64,000 nt of DNA, from NCBI RefSeq assembly GCF_014649015.1, contig NZ_BMSF01000003.1:372001-436000 (forward strand), read 5' to 3'. The position numbers were made by a program, and so were the translations under genes. This DNA is from Streptomyces narbonensis. Its GTDB lineage: Bacteria; Actinomycetota; Actinomycetes; Streptomycetales; Streptomycetaceae. How positions within the stretch are numbered: the stretch's first letter is position 1; every line of letters begins with the position of its first letter. The notes under the pieces were generated by a model. The model was given only the letters and a program-made list of their open reading frames with translations, searched no databases and was not told where the DNA came from. Shown here piece by piece: positions 50,265 through 58,999 of the stretch.

Positions 50265-51755
50265 CTAGGCGCGGTGGGCGGTCGGTCGAACCAGCAGAAC
50301 ACAGGTGAGGACGGCGAGCAGCGCCGCCGCTCCCCCGGTCGCCGCCAGGCCCGCCGCCGGCTCCACGGTCTGCGCCGCCGCCGCGACCAGACAGACGGCC
50401 GCCGCGCTCGCCACCGCGCCGAAAGCCTGGAGCAGCAGCCCCAGCCAGAGCACGGTCCCGATGAGCAGCAGCGTGACGAGGCGCGGGAGCGTCGGCCAGG
50501 GCGCCCCGGGCCAGGCCAGGGTCGCGACGAGGGTGAGGCCGACGAGGACGGTGAGGTAGCCGCCGAGGCAGAGCACGAGGGTGCCGGTGACCGCCCTGCG
50601 GAACTCGCGGGCCGTGGAGAGGGTCCGCAGCCGGGTCAGGCTCTCGCCCCGGAAGCGGTGCAGCAGCCACTCGGCCGGTCCCATGGAGAGGGTGAGCGCG
50701 ACGACCGCCCCCGCGCCGCTCACGAGCGTGTCGCCGATGCCCGCGTGGAGGACGAGCAGGCCGCTGCCGAGACCGAAGAGTCCGTACGGGAGGGAGGCCG
50801 CGCGTGGGGGCCCGGCCCGGCCCGCCGCCCCGCGCCGCGCGCCGGGCCGGAGCACGAGCGCCGCGAACGCGACGGCGGCGGTGAGCGAGCCGAGGAGGAG
50901 CCCGCCGCGCAGGAGGTCGGGCAGGTCCCAGCGGAAGGCGGGGAGGGCTCCGCCGAGCGGCAGCAGGGCCAGGAGGAGGGCCCGTTCGCGGCCGAGGACC
51001 AGGAGGACGGTGGCCGCGGCGAGGTAGAGCGACTGGCCGGCGGCGAAGAGGGCCGCCGGGATCTCGCCGGGCCCGGCGACCGCGAAGGCGACGGCCGATC
51101 CGGCGAGGGCGCCCGCCGGAGCTCCGGTGAGCAGTGCGCGGGCCGCGGCGGGCCGGTCGCCGAGGCCGAGCCAGGTGTACGCGCGGTGGGACAGGGCCTG
51201 GTTCCACACCCAGCCGGTGACGGCCCCGGCGAGGAGGGGGATCGTTCCGCCGGGGAGGCCGAACCGGCCGTGCTCCCCGGCGAGGAGCGGCGCGGCCAGG
51301 ACGTAGGCGAGGCCGGGCAGCGCGAAGACGAGCCCGCGCAGGAGGCAGCCCGCGAGTTCGCCGTGCCAGGGGCCGGCGGGCGGTGCCTCCGGTGCGGTGT
51401 GGCGCCGCTCCACGCGCGCGTAGAGGTCCTCGGCGAGGGCGAAGGAGTCGGCGCGGCCGTAGGTGAGGCGGATGTGGTCGTCGGTCATGCCGTCGGACTC
51501 GAGGAGCGCGGCGATCTCGTCCGGGTGGACGGCGAGAGCGACGAAGTCGTCGAGGCGTCCGGCGAGTTCGTCGACGGGGTCGACCGCGAGGCCGTCGACC
51601 GCGAGGCCGTCGACCGCGAGGCCGTCGGCGGTGGAGCCGTCGGCGGTGGAGCCCTCCGCGATGGGCTCCGCTGTCCGCTTCTCCCCGCGGGGGCGGGGGA
51701 TCGCGGGCAGCGGGGTGACCGTGATCGGGGGTTTCAGCCAGAGGGATCCGCTCAT
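50265..51755 (-). CDS. Polytopic membrane protein of the exopolysaccharide operon (candidate exporter)
   Basis: This 496-aa protein has a soluble N-terminal region of about 130 residues that includes the tandem pentapeptide GLAVD x3 and HPDEIAALLESDGMTDDHI. About 11-12 membrane helices follow. Position in the operon (directly after the PelF-like transferase, with a 4-base overlap at 51752-51755) corresponds to PelG in Pel systems, but similarity to PelG is not evident by eye. An exporter or assembly role is inferred from context only. Confidence 0.75.
   Translation of the reverse strand: MSGSLWLKPPITVTPLPAIPRPRGEKRTAEPIAEGSTADGSTADGLAVDGLAVDGLAVDPVDELAGRLDDFVALAVHPDEIAALLESDGMTDDHIRLTYGRADSFALAEDLYARVERRHTAPEAPPAGPWHGELAGCLLRGLVFALPGLAYVLAAPLLAGEHGRFGLPGGTIPLLAGAVTGWVWNQALSHRAYTWLGLGDRPAAARALLTGAPAGALAGSAVAFAVAGPGEIPAALFAAGQSLYLAAATVLLVLGRERALLLALLPLGGALPAFRWDLPDLLRGGLLLGSLTAAVAFAALVLRPGARRGAAGRAGPPRAASLPYGLFGLGSGLLVLHAGIGDTLVSGAGAVVALTLSMGPAEWLLHRFRGESLTRLRTLSTAREFRRAVTGTLVLCLGGYLTVLVGLTLVATLAWPGAPWPTLPRLVTLLLIGTVLWLGLLLQAFGAVASAAAVCLVAAAAQTVEPAAGLAATGGAAALLAVLTCVLLVRPTAHRA
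51579..51653. repeat. 15-bp tandem repeat, five units, in a coding region
   Basis: GTCGACCGCGAGGCC is repeated exactly three times (51579-51623) and is followed by two copies of the related GTCGGCGGTGGAGCC (51624-51653). On the coding strand it encodes five-residue units (G-S-T-A-D, then G-L-A-V-D). Length variation here would stay in frame. Confidence 0.9.
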
Positions 51756-53308
51756 GCCGGGGTGCCTCCCGCCACGAGGGACGCGGGGGCGCGGCGGGGC
51801 GCGGGGATACGGATCGTCCACGCCTTCGGGGCGGGGAGGGGGCGGGGGGCGGCGGGCCGTCCGCCGGCCAGCTCGCGGTAGATCTGGCGGAAGCCGTCGA
51901 CCGAGCGGTTCAGGGTGAACCGGTCGATGACCCGCTGCCGTGCCAGGCGGCCGAGTTCGGCGCGCCGGGCGCCGTCCCTGAGCAGTTCGGTGACGGCGGC
52001 GGCCATGACGGCCGGTTCGCGGGGCGGCACGACGATCCCGGTGTCGCCGACGGCCTCCCGTACGCCTCCGACGTCCGTGGAGACGGTGGCCCGGCCGCAG
52101 GACATGGCCTCGATGAGGGAGAAGGGGAAGCCCTCGCTGATGGAGGAGAGCATGACGACGCTGCCGGCCGCGTAGGCGCGCGGGACCTCGGAGACGCGGC
52201 CCTCGAAGGTGATGCCGTCGGTGACGCCCAGTTCGGCGGCGAGCTTCTCCAGGCGGGTGCGGTAGTCCTCGTTCCCCGCGGGGACCGGTCCGAACAACCG
52301 CAGCCGCAGCTCGGGGAGTTCGGCGCGGCAGATCGCGTACGCCCTGATCAGCGTTTCGAGGTCCTTGATGGGGTCGACCCGCCCGCACCAGCTGAGGGTG
52401 GGGGTCTCGGGTTCGGGTCCGGCCTCCGGGAAGAGGGCCGGGTCGACGCCGTTGTAGACGGTGCGGATGCGGTCGGCGGGTGCGCCGCCGCGCTCCTCCC
52501 AGCGCCGGTTGTACTGGTTGCAGGGGGTGATGAGGTCGGCCTTGCGGTAGCCGAGCGTGTTGAGCTCGCGGTAGAAGCCGAGCATGAGGGCCTTGACGGG
52601 CCAGCGCTGCGTGTCGGTGCGGTAGCCGAGGTAGCGCTCGCGGAGGTAGATGCCGTGTTCGGTGAGCAGGAAGGGCACCCCTTCGAAGTGCTGCGCGACG
52701 AGGGCGGGCAGCGTGGCGAGGCCGCTGGAGACGGCGTGGGCCACGCTGCCGGAGGCTATCCGGGCGGCGAGCGGGCGCAGGGCGTGTTCCAGCAGGTCGG
52801 TGGCGGTGAGCGCGTCGTGGACGGTGGGCCGGGCCGCAAGCGTCGGCAGGTGCGGCATGGTCCAGATCCACATCAGGGAGCGCAGGGCCGGTTCGGAGCG
52901 CAGGAAGGACGTGAGCCGTCCCTGCCGGGCCAGTCCGGCCAGCTCGTACAGGCTCGTGCCGAAGTCGCAGCCCGCGCCCGGGTCGAGGAGGGCGAGGAGC
53001 AGGCGTTCGTACGTGTCGAGGAAGCGGCGGCGTTCGCGCCCCCGCAGGGGCCGGCGCGCTCCGGAGAACAGTCCGGAGCGCGCCGGCCCCTGCGGGTGGC
53101 CCCAGAGGGGGAACGCGGTGTGCCGGGTGATGTTGGGCGGCAGCTCCCAGGTGACGGGTTCACGGCCGCTGCCGGTGAGGGCGAGGATCTCGAAGTCGAC
53201 CTCCGGCATGCCGCGGACGAGTTGGTCGCACCAGGTGCTGACGCCGCCGTGGACGTGCGGATAGGTGCCTTCGGTGAGCATGGTGACGTGACGGCCACTG
53301 CTCGGCAT
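51752..53308 (-). CDS. PelF-like GT4 glycosyltransferase
   Basis: This 518-aa GT-B enzyme has the PelF-type N-terminus TMLTEGTYPHVHGGVSTWCD (glycine loop for the nucleotide sugar), FEILALTG, and the donor-binding C-domain VYNGVDPALFP, WCGRVDPIKDLETLIRAYAI, and the EX7E segment SEGFPFSLIEAMSCGRATVS. PelF uses UDP-sugars to polymerise GalNAc-containing Pel polysaccharide in the cytoplasm. ATG 53308 follows GGGGGG. Residues about 71-89 are encoded by a perfect 25-bp inverted repeat. It is the second gene of the operon after the deacetylase. Confidence 0.93.
   Translation of the reverse strand: MPSSGRHVTMLTEGTYPHVHGGVSTWCDQLVRGMPEVDFEILALTGSGREPVTWELPPNITRHTAFPLWGHPQGPARSGLFSGARRPLRGRERRRFLDTYERLLLALLDPGAGCDFGTSLYELAGLARQGRLTSFLRSEPALRSLMWIWTMPHLPTLAARPTVHDALTATDLLEHALRPLAARIASGSVAHAVSSGLATLPALVAQHFEGVPFLLTEHGIYLRERYLGYRTDTQRWPVKALMLGFYRELNTLGYRKADLITPCNQYNRRWEERGGAPADRIRTVYNGVDPALFPEAGPEPETPTLSWCGRVDPIKDLETLIRAYAICRAELPELRLRLFGPVPAGNEDYRTRLEKLAAELGVTDGITFEGRVSEVPRAYAAGSVVMLSSISEGFPFSLIEAMSCGRATVSTDVGGVREAVGDTGIVVPPREPAVMAAAVTELLRDGARRAELGRLARQRVIDRFTLNRSVDGFRQIYRELAGGRPAAPRPLPAPKAWTIRIPAPRRAPASLVAGGTPA
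53041..53096. repeat. 25-bp perfect inverted repeat inside the PelF-like gene
   Basis: Arms 53041-53065 and 53072-53096 are fully complementary around GAACAG. They encode HPQGPARSGLFSGARRPLR. The hairpin would be very stable in the mRNA. It may be an inserted mobile palindrome or a regulatory structure. Confidence 0.9.
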
Positions 53309-53334
53309 GTGCGTTTCCCCCCAGGACGTGCTGG

Positions 53335-55425
53335 TCAGGCGGTCGGGAGCGTGAGTGTGACGGCGGTCTGGAGCAGTTCGGGTGCGGTCCAGGCCGAGCG
53401 GGTGCCCGCGTATCCCGTGCCGAAGACGGTCGAGCCGAGCAGGAGCTGCTTGCGGGTGCCCTCGGGCGCGGTGACGGGCACGGTGAGGCCGGACGGCGCC
53501 TTGACGGTGACCGTGGTGCCGATGCGGTAGGCGGTGACCTTTCCGGTGGCGACGGCCTGGTCCCAGGCGGCGCGGCGGCCCAGCTCGGTGCCGACGTCCT
53601 TCTGACGCGGGTTCACCAGGGGTGCGCTGGGCGCGAAGAGGGCCCGGTAGTCGGCGAGCACGCGGTCGAGGACGGGGTAGAGGAGGCGCTCCTCGGCCAG
53701 GTTGGACTGGTGGACGTAGTGCGGGCGGGGGTCGTTGCCGAGGACGTGGGAGAGCGCCGTGCGGGCCTCCTGCGGGACGATCCGCTCGGCGTAGCCCGTG
53801 GTGGTGGGGAGCGGGGCGGGCAGGCAGGTGGAGAGGGGGTTGTCCTCGCAGATGCCGCTGCCGCCGTCGGCGCGGGAGGTGTAGATCCAGTTGTACTCGT
53901 CGGTCATCTCGGCGGCGGTGCCGACGTTGTAGTACACGTTCATGGGGTGGCGGGGCACGGTCTTCGCGGCGGCGCTGCCCGTGCCGACGGAACGCTGCTG
54001 CGGCTCGCGGGAGTTGTCGCTCCCGGTCCATTTCACGCCGTTGTCGGCGAGGGCGCCGGCGAGGTTCGGATTGTCGACGGGCTGCTGGGGCAGGGTCTTC
54101 AGACCGGAGTGCTCGCCGGTGACGAGTTCGGAGCGGTCGACGGAGATGCCCTTGCCGACGGCCCAGTTGTGGTTGTTGCGGATCTGGCCGGAGAGCTCGG
54201 AGCGGCTGACCCAGAGGGTGTTGCCCGAGACGTCCTTGGCGCACTGCCAGGGGACGGTGGTGTTGTCCTGGACGCAGCCGAGGAAGGGGTGGGTGTAGGT
54301 GTGGTTGATCCACCGGTACTGGGCGCGGTCCGCGAGGAGCTGCGTGGTGAGCGGGTCGGTGCCGCCGTGCTCGGTCTTCCACTGCTCGCCCTGGCCGCCG
54401 TTGTAGACCATGTCGAGGGTGAAGCCGGAGGCCTTCTGCCAGGCGGCGGCGTACTGGGCGTCGGCGGCGGTCATCCGGATGGGGTTGACGCCCTCGCCGT
54501 CGTCGTCGACGCAGTCGAAGTCACCGGGGGTGCAGTTGAGGGCGGAGTCCCAGCGGGCGTCGGGGGCGAAGACGTCGTCGACGTGGACGGAGAGGTAGTT
54601 GCGGCTCTGGCCGAGGTGGACGCCCTGGGTGAGCCATTCGACGATGCCGCGCGCGAGGGCGCGGAACTGCCGCTGGTACTGGTTGTAGGCGAAGGTGACG
54701 ACGAGCTCGCGGCGCCCGTCGGCGGTGTACTCGCCGACGAGGCTGGCCCGGCCGCCGCCGTCGACCGGGATGTCGACGTAGCTGGTGTAGCCGGCGCGGG
54801 GACGGCCCGCGTAGCCGTAGCTCTCGGCGATCGAGGGGTCGTTGTCCTCGAAGGTGAGGGCTCCGGCGAGGTACCGGAAGGGGCCCGCCTTCCCGGCGGT
54901 GGTGACGCCGGCCGTGGTGCCGTCGAGGACGCCGGACCAGCCGCCCTCGTTGGTGTAGTCGAGGCCGACGCCGGGGTGCGACCAGGTGTAGGCGTCGACC
55001 TGCGGGATGCCGAAGGTCCGCTCGTAGGCCTGGAGCGCGGTGTGCTCGGCGGAGTCCGGGCCGAAGGCGGTCTCGTGGGGCAGGACGACGCCCTGGTACT
55101 TGGCGCGGGGGCGTCCGTCGAGCGTGTCACTGAGGAAGGCCGGGTCGAGGACGGGCCGGTTCGGGTCGTTGAGGTCGATCCTGCGGTACGGGACGCCGGA
55201 GCCCTTCAGCTCGGCGGTGATCGCCTCGACGGCGCTGCCGCCGTCGTCGACGACGAGGACCGTCAGGTCGACGCGGGGCGCCGGCGCGGCGGCGGCCTGA
55301 GCGGACGGCATGACGGTGGCGAGCAGGGCGGCGGCGGCGAGTGCGGCCACCCGGGCGGTACGGGGCGCGGTGCGGGGCGCGGTGGTGCGGGCGCTTCTGG
55401 GCGTGCGGAGTCGGCCGGAGTCCAT
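53335..55425 (-). CDS. Secreted polysaccharide deacetylase, Agd3/CE18-like (PelA-like)
   Basis: This 696-aa protein has a signal peptide (ARVAALAAAALLATVMPSAQ, cleavage near AQA-A) and an N-terminal region of about 250 residues resembling the Agd3/PelA flavodoxin-like and carbohydrate-binding modules (TVLVVDDGGSAVEAITAELK). The deacetylase domain has metal motifs SVHVDDVFAPD (Asp about 291) and NHTYTHPFLG (two His). A C-terminal beta region follows. Enzymes of this kind remove acetyl groups from GalNAc/GlcNAc polymers, making them cationic and sticky. ATG 55425. First gene of the operon. Confidence 0.85.
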   Translation of the reverse strand: MDSGRLRTPRSARTTAPRTAPRTARVAALAAAALLATVMPSAQAAAAPAPRVDLTVLVVDDGGSAVEAITAELKGSGVPYRRIDLNDPNRPVLDPAFLSDTLDGRPRAKYQGVVLPHETAFGPDSAEHTALQAYERTFGIPQVDAYTWSHPGVGLDYTNEGGWSGVLDGTTAGVTTAGKAGPFRYLAGALTFEDNDPSIAESYGYAGRPRAGYTSYVDIPVDGGGRASLVGEYTADGRRELVVTFAYNQYQRQFRALARGIVEWLTQGVHLGQSRNYLSVHVDDVFAPDARWDSALNCTPGDFDCVDDDGEGVNPIRMTAADAQYAAAWQKASGFTLDMVYNGGQGEQWKTEHGGTDPLTTQLLADRAQYRWINHTYTHPFLGCVQDNTTVPWQCAKDVSGNTLWVSRSELSGQIRNNHNWAVGKGISVDRSELVTGEHSGLKTLPQQPVDNPNLAGALADNGVKWTGSDNSREPQQRSVGTGSAAAKTVPRHPMNVYYNVGTAAEMTDEYNWIYTSRADGGSGICEDNPLSTCLPAPLPTTTGYAERIVPQEARTALSHVLGNDPRPHYVHQSNLAEERLLYPVLDRVLADYRALFAPSAPLVNPRQKDVGTELGRRAAWDQAVATGKVTAYRIGTTVTVKAPSGLTVPVTAPEGTRKQLLLGSTVFGTGYAGTRSAWTAPELLQTAVTLTLPTA

Positions 55426-55739
55426 CGGTGGTGTCCCCCCTCGGCAGGCCCGTCCGGGCCGGAGCCGGACCGGCGGGACCTGTGGAGATGATGCAGATGG
55501 TGCAAAGGCGAGTGCGTTCGCCTTGCGGGATTGAGGCGAGTGTGGACGAGCGCTCCGAGCCTGAACGGTAAACATGAAAGAGACACCACGGATGAGTGAA
55601 TCACTGCCGCCGTGAGCGAACGCGGTGAGCGAGCGTAGGCTCGTTCTCGGCGCTCTCCGGGCCGAAATACGATGCGGCGGGCACGGTCGGCCCATCCCTC
55701 GACCGCCACAGAACTCAATGGAAGCGAGAAATCACCACC
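55426..55739. other. 314-bp divergent promoter region between deacetylase and pepA
   Basis: This region carries the promoters of the exopolysaccharide operon (minus) and pepA (plus). An 11-bp palindrome AGTGA-A-TCACT (55595-55605) and a direct repeat GTGAGCGAACGCG/GTGAGCGAGCGTA (about 55612-55637) are the only ordered signals. No gene is seen. Confidence 0.5.
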
Positions 55740-57248
55740 GTGACTGCTCTCACTCTCAGCACTGCCGGTGCGGCGACGCTGCGCGCCGACGCCCTCGTGG
55801 TCGGCGTCGCGAAGTCCGGGAAGACGCTCGTCGTCGCCCCGGGCGCCGAGGCCGTCGACAAGGCCTTCGACGGGCGGCTCGCCGCCGTCCTGGAGACCCT
55901 GGGCGCCTCGGGTTCCGAGGGTGAGGCGATCAAGCTGCCCGCGCCCGCCGGCCTCAAGGCCCCCGTCGTCCTGGCCGTCGGCCTGGGCGCCGCTCCCGAG
56001 GACGGCGAGTCCTTCGGCGCGGAGACCCTGCGCCGCGCCGCCGGCACCGCCGCCCGCACGCTGACCGGCTCCAAGAAGGCCGCCTTCGCGCTGCCGATCG
56101 CCTCCGCCGAGGACGCCGCCGCCGTCGCGGAGGGCGCCCTGCTCGGCGCGTACGCCTACACCGCGTACCAGGAGAACGGCAAGGACGCGAAGAAGCCGCT
56201 GGCCGAGGTCGCCCTGCTCGGCGCCAAGCCGCGCGACAAGGCGTACAAGGCCGCCGCCGAGCGCGCCCTGGCCGTGGCCGAGGAGATGAACCGCGCCCGC
56301 GACCTGATCAACATGCCGCCGAACGACCTCTACCCCGAGTCGTTCGCCGCCGTCGTCACGGCCGCCGGCAAGGAGCACGGCCTCAAGGTGCAGGTGCTCG
56401 ACGAGAAGGCGCTCGAGAAGGGCGGCTACGGCGGCATCCTCGGCGTCGGCAAGGGCGCCGTCCGCGGCCCGCGCCTGGTCCGGATCGCCTACACCCACCC
56501 GAAGGCGGAGCGGACCCTCGCCCTCGTCGGCAAGGGCATCACGTACGACTCCGGCGGCATCTCCCTGAAGCCTGCCGGCCACAACGAGACGATGAAGTGC
56601 GACATGAGCGGCGCCGCCGCCGTCTTCGCCGCCGTCGTCGCGGCATCCCGCATCGGTCTCGCCGTCAACGTCACCGGCTGGCTCGCCCTCGCCGAGAACA
56701 TGCCGTCCGGCAGCGCCACCCGCCCGGGTGACGTGCTGCGCATGTACAGCGGCAAGACCGTCGAGGTCCTCAACACCGACGCCGAGGGCCGGCTCGTCCT
56801 CGCCGACGCGCTGACCCGGGCCTCCGAGGAGCACCCTGACGCGATCGTCGACGTGGCGACCCTCACCGGCGCCATGGTCCTCGCCCTGGGCGACCGCACC
56901 TTCGGCATCATGGCCAACGACGACGACTACCGGACCGCGATCCACGAGATCGCCGAGGAGGTCGGCGAGCAGTCCTGGCCGATGCCGCTCCCGGCGGACC
57001 TGCGGAAGTCGATGGACTCCCCCACCGCCGACATGGCGAACATGGGCGTCCGGATGGGCGGCGGCCTGGTCGCCGGTCTCTTCCTCCAGGAGTTCGTGGG
57101 CGAGGGCATCACCTGGGCCCACCTGGACATCGCGGGCCCGGCCTTCCACGAGGGCGCCCCGTACGGGTACACCCCGAAGGGCGGCACCGGCTCCTCGGTG
57201 CGCACCCTGGTGAAGCTGGCCGAGCTGACGGCGGCCGGCGAGCTCTGA
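55740..57248 (+). CDS. pepA: Leucyl aminopeptidase (M17)
   Basis: This 502-aa cytosolic aminopeptidase has the metal site GKGITYDSGGISLKPAG (Lys and Asp ligands, about residue 262) followed by MKCDMSGAAAV, and the M17 signature NTDAEGRLVLADAL (about 344-357). It removes N-terminal residues from peptides. The N-terminal 170 residues are the variable M17 cap. Start GTG 55740. A strong terminator follows, so it is separate from lpdA. Confidence 0.95.
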   Translation: MTALTLSTAGAATLRADALVVGVAKSGKTLVVAPGAEAVDKAFDGRLAAVLETLGASGSEGEAIKLPAPAGLKAPVVLAVGLGAAPEDGESFGAETLRRAAGTAARTLTGSKKAAFALPIASAEDAAAVAEGALLGAYAYTAYQENGKDAKKPLAEVALLGAKPRDKAYKAAAERALAVAEEMNRARDLINMPPNDLYPESFAAVVTAAGKEHGLKVQVLDEKALEKGGYGGILGVGKGAVRGPRLVRIAYTHPKAERTLALVGKGITYDSGGISLKPAGHNETMKCDMSGAAAVFAAVVAASRIGLAVNVTGWLALAENMPSGSATRPGDVLRMYSGKTVEVLNTDAEGRLVLADALTRASEEHPDAIVDVATLTGAMVLALGDRTFGIMANDDDYRTAIHEIAEEVGEQSWPMPLPADLRKSMDSPTADMANMGVRMGGGLVAGLFLQEFVGEGITWAHLDIAGPAFHEGAPYGYTPKGGTGSSVRTLVKLAELTAAGEL

Positions 57249-57258
57249 GCACACCCGT

Positions 57259-57301
57259 GACAGGGGCGGCCCCGGGTCTCGCGCCCGGGGCCGCCCCTGT
57301 C
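57259..57301 (+). terminator. Terminator after pepA
   Basis: An 18-bp perfect stem has arms 57259-57276 and 57284-57301 and a 7-base loop, 10 bases past the pepA stop codon. Confidence 0.9.
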
Positions 57302-57357
57302 CTTGCCCGTGAGCGGCCGTTCGCCCGCGACGAAATCCGTAGGTTTCTACGCTGCGG

Positions 57358-57380
57358 CGATCGCTCCGTACGGACGATCG
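57358..57380. promoter_or_regulatory. Palindrome upstream of lpdA (candidate operator)
   Basis: CGATCG (57358-57363) and CGATCG (57375-57380) flank the palindrome TCCGTACGGA (57365-57374), with one unpaired base at 57364. It lies about 170 bases before lpdA. It is a possible regulator-binding site. Confidence 0.35.
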
Positions 57381-57547
57381 GCCGTCTCACAGCCCGGCCC
57401 CGCGTCCCGCCATCCGTCAACAAGTGCGAAGATGGGTTCTCGGCAGGACAGGGCCCCCACCACAGGGCCGAAATAAAGCGGCCGAACACCAGCCGCCGCC
57501 CGGTCACTGAAGACCGGCGACGAGCGCACATGCATGGAGGACGTGAC

Positions 57548-58936
57548 GTGGCGAACGACGCCAGCACCGTTTTCGACCTAGTGATCCTCGGCGGCGGTAG
57601 CGGCGGTTACGCCGCGGCGCTGCGCGGAGCGCAGCTGGGCCTGGACGTCGCACTGATCGAGAAGAACAAGCTCGGCGGCACCTGCCTGCACAACGGCTGC
57701 ATCCCGACGAAGGCCCTGCTCCACGCCGGCGAGGTCGCCGACCAGGCGCGCGAGGCGGAGCAGTTCGGTGTCAAGGCCTCCTTCGAGGGCATCGACATCA
57801 AGGGTGTGCACAAGTACAAGGACGACGTGATCTCGGGCCTGTACAAGGGTCTGCAGGGTCTCGTCGCCTCCCGCAAGGTGACCTACATCGAGGGCACGGG
57901 TCGCCTCTCCTCCCCGACCACCGTCGACGTCGACGGCCGTCGCGTCGAGGGCCGTCACGTCCTCCTCGCCACGGGCTCCGTGCCGAAGTCGCTCCCCGGT
58001 CTGGAGATCGACGGCAACCGGATCATCTCCTCGGACCACGCGCTGACCCTGGACCGGGTCCCTGAGTCCGCGATCATCCTGGGCGGCGGCGTCATCGGCG
58101 TCGAGTTCGCCTCGGCGTGGAAGTCCTTCGGCACCGACGTGACGGTGATCGAGGGCCTGAAGCACCTCGTCCCGGTCGAGGACGAGAACAGCTCGAAGCT
58201 TCTTGAGCGCGCGTTCCGCAAGCGCGGCATCAAGTTCAACCTCGGCACCTTCTTCCAGAGCGCCGAGTACACCGACAGCGGCGTCAAGGTCACCCTGGCC
58301 GACGGCAAGACCTTCGAGGCCGAGGTGCTGCTCGTCGCGATCGGCCGCGGCCCGGTGTCCGCCGGTCTCGGCTACGAGGAGCAGGGCGTCGCGATGGACC
58401 GCGGCTACGTCCTGGTCGACGAGTACATGCGTACCAACGTGCCGACGATCTCGGCCGTGGGCGACCTCGTCCCGACGCTCCAGCTCGCGCACGTCGGCTT
58501 CGCCGAGGGCATCCTCGTCGCGGAGCGCCTGGCCGGTCTGAAGGCCGTCCCGATCGACTACGACGGCGTGCCGCGGGTGACGTACTGCCACCCCGAGGTC
58601 GCCTCCGTCGGCATCACCGAGGCCAAGGCCAAGGAGATCTACGGCGCGGACAAGGTCGTCGCCCTGAAGTACAACCTCGCGGGCAACGGCAAGAGCAAGA
58701 TCCTCAAGACCGCGGGCGAGATCAAGCTCGTCCAGGTCAAGGACGGTGCCGTGGTCGGCGTCCACATGGTCGGTGACCGCATGGGCGAGCAGGTCGGCGA
58801 AGCGCAGCTGATCTACAACTGGGAGGCGCTGCCGGCCGAGGTCGCGCAGCTCATCCACGCCCACCCGACGCAGAACGAGGCGCTCGGCGAGGCCCACCTG
58901 GCCCTGGCCGGCAAGCCGCTGCACTCCCACGACTGA
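57548..58936 (+). CDS. lpdA: Dihydrolipoamide dehydrogenase (E3)
   Basis: This 462-aa FAD/NAD-dependent disulfide reductase begins VANDASTVFDLVILGGGSGG (FAD GxGxxG), with the redox pair GGTCLHNGCIPTK (Cys about 44 and 49), a second dinucleotide site ILGGGVIGVEFASAW and the C-terminal HAHPTQNEALGEAH (catalytic His-Glu). It reoxidises lipoyl groups of 2-oxo acid dehydrogenase E2 proteins. The GTG at 57548 follows GGAGG. The next gene is the E2, 63 bases downstream, so they form an operon. Confidence 0.97.
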   Translation: MANDASTVFDLVILGGGSGGYAAALRGAQLGLDVALIEKNKLGGTCLHNGCIPTKALLHAGEVADQAREAEQFGVKASFEGIDIKGVHKYKDDVISGLYKGLQGLVASRKVTYIEGTGRLSSPTTVDVDGRRVEGRHVLLATGSVPKSLPGLEIDGNRIISSDHALTLDRVPESAIILGGGVIGVEFASAWKSFGTDVTVIEGLKHLVPVEDENSSKLLERAFRKRGIKFNLGTFFQSAEYTDSGVKVTLADGKTFEAEVLLVAIGRGPVSAGLGYEEQGVAMDRGYVLVDEYMRTNVPTISAVGDLVPTLQLAHVGFAEGILVAERLAGLKAVPIDYDGVPRVTYCHPEVASVGITEAKAKEIYGADKVVALKYNLAGNGKSKILKTAGEIKLVQVKDGAVVGVHMVGDRMGEQVGEAQLIYNWEALPAEVAQLIHAHPTQNEALGEAHLALAGKPLHSHD

Positions 58937-58999
58937 CGCTCATCGTCATCACAGGGCGCGACGACCACTTTCCGCAATTCGTTAGGAGCAACTGAAACC

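Noticed and set aside
51579..51653. Tandem 15-bp units as a CRISPR array
   Set aside because: The units are contiguous with no spacers, lie inside a coding frame, and no cas genes are nearby.
50265..51755. Calling the membrane protein PelG
   Set aside because: Position fits, but no sequence resemblance to PelG could be seen by eye; it is described as a candidate exporter only.
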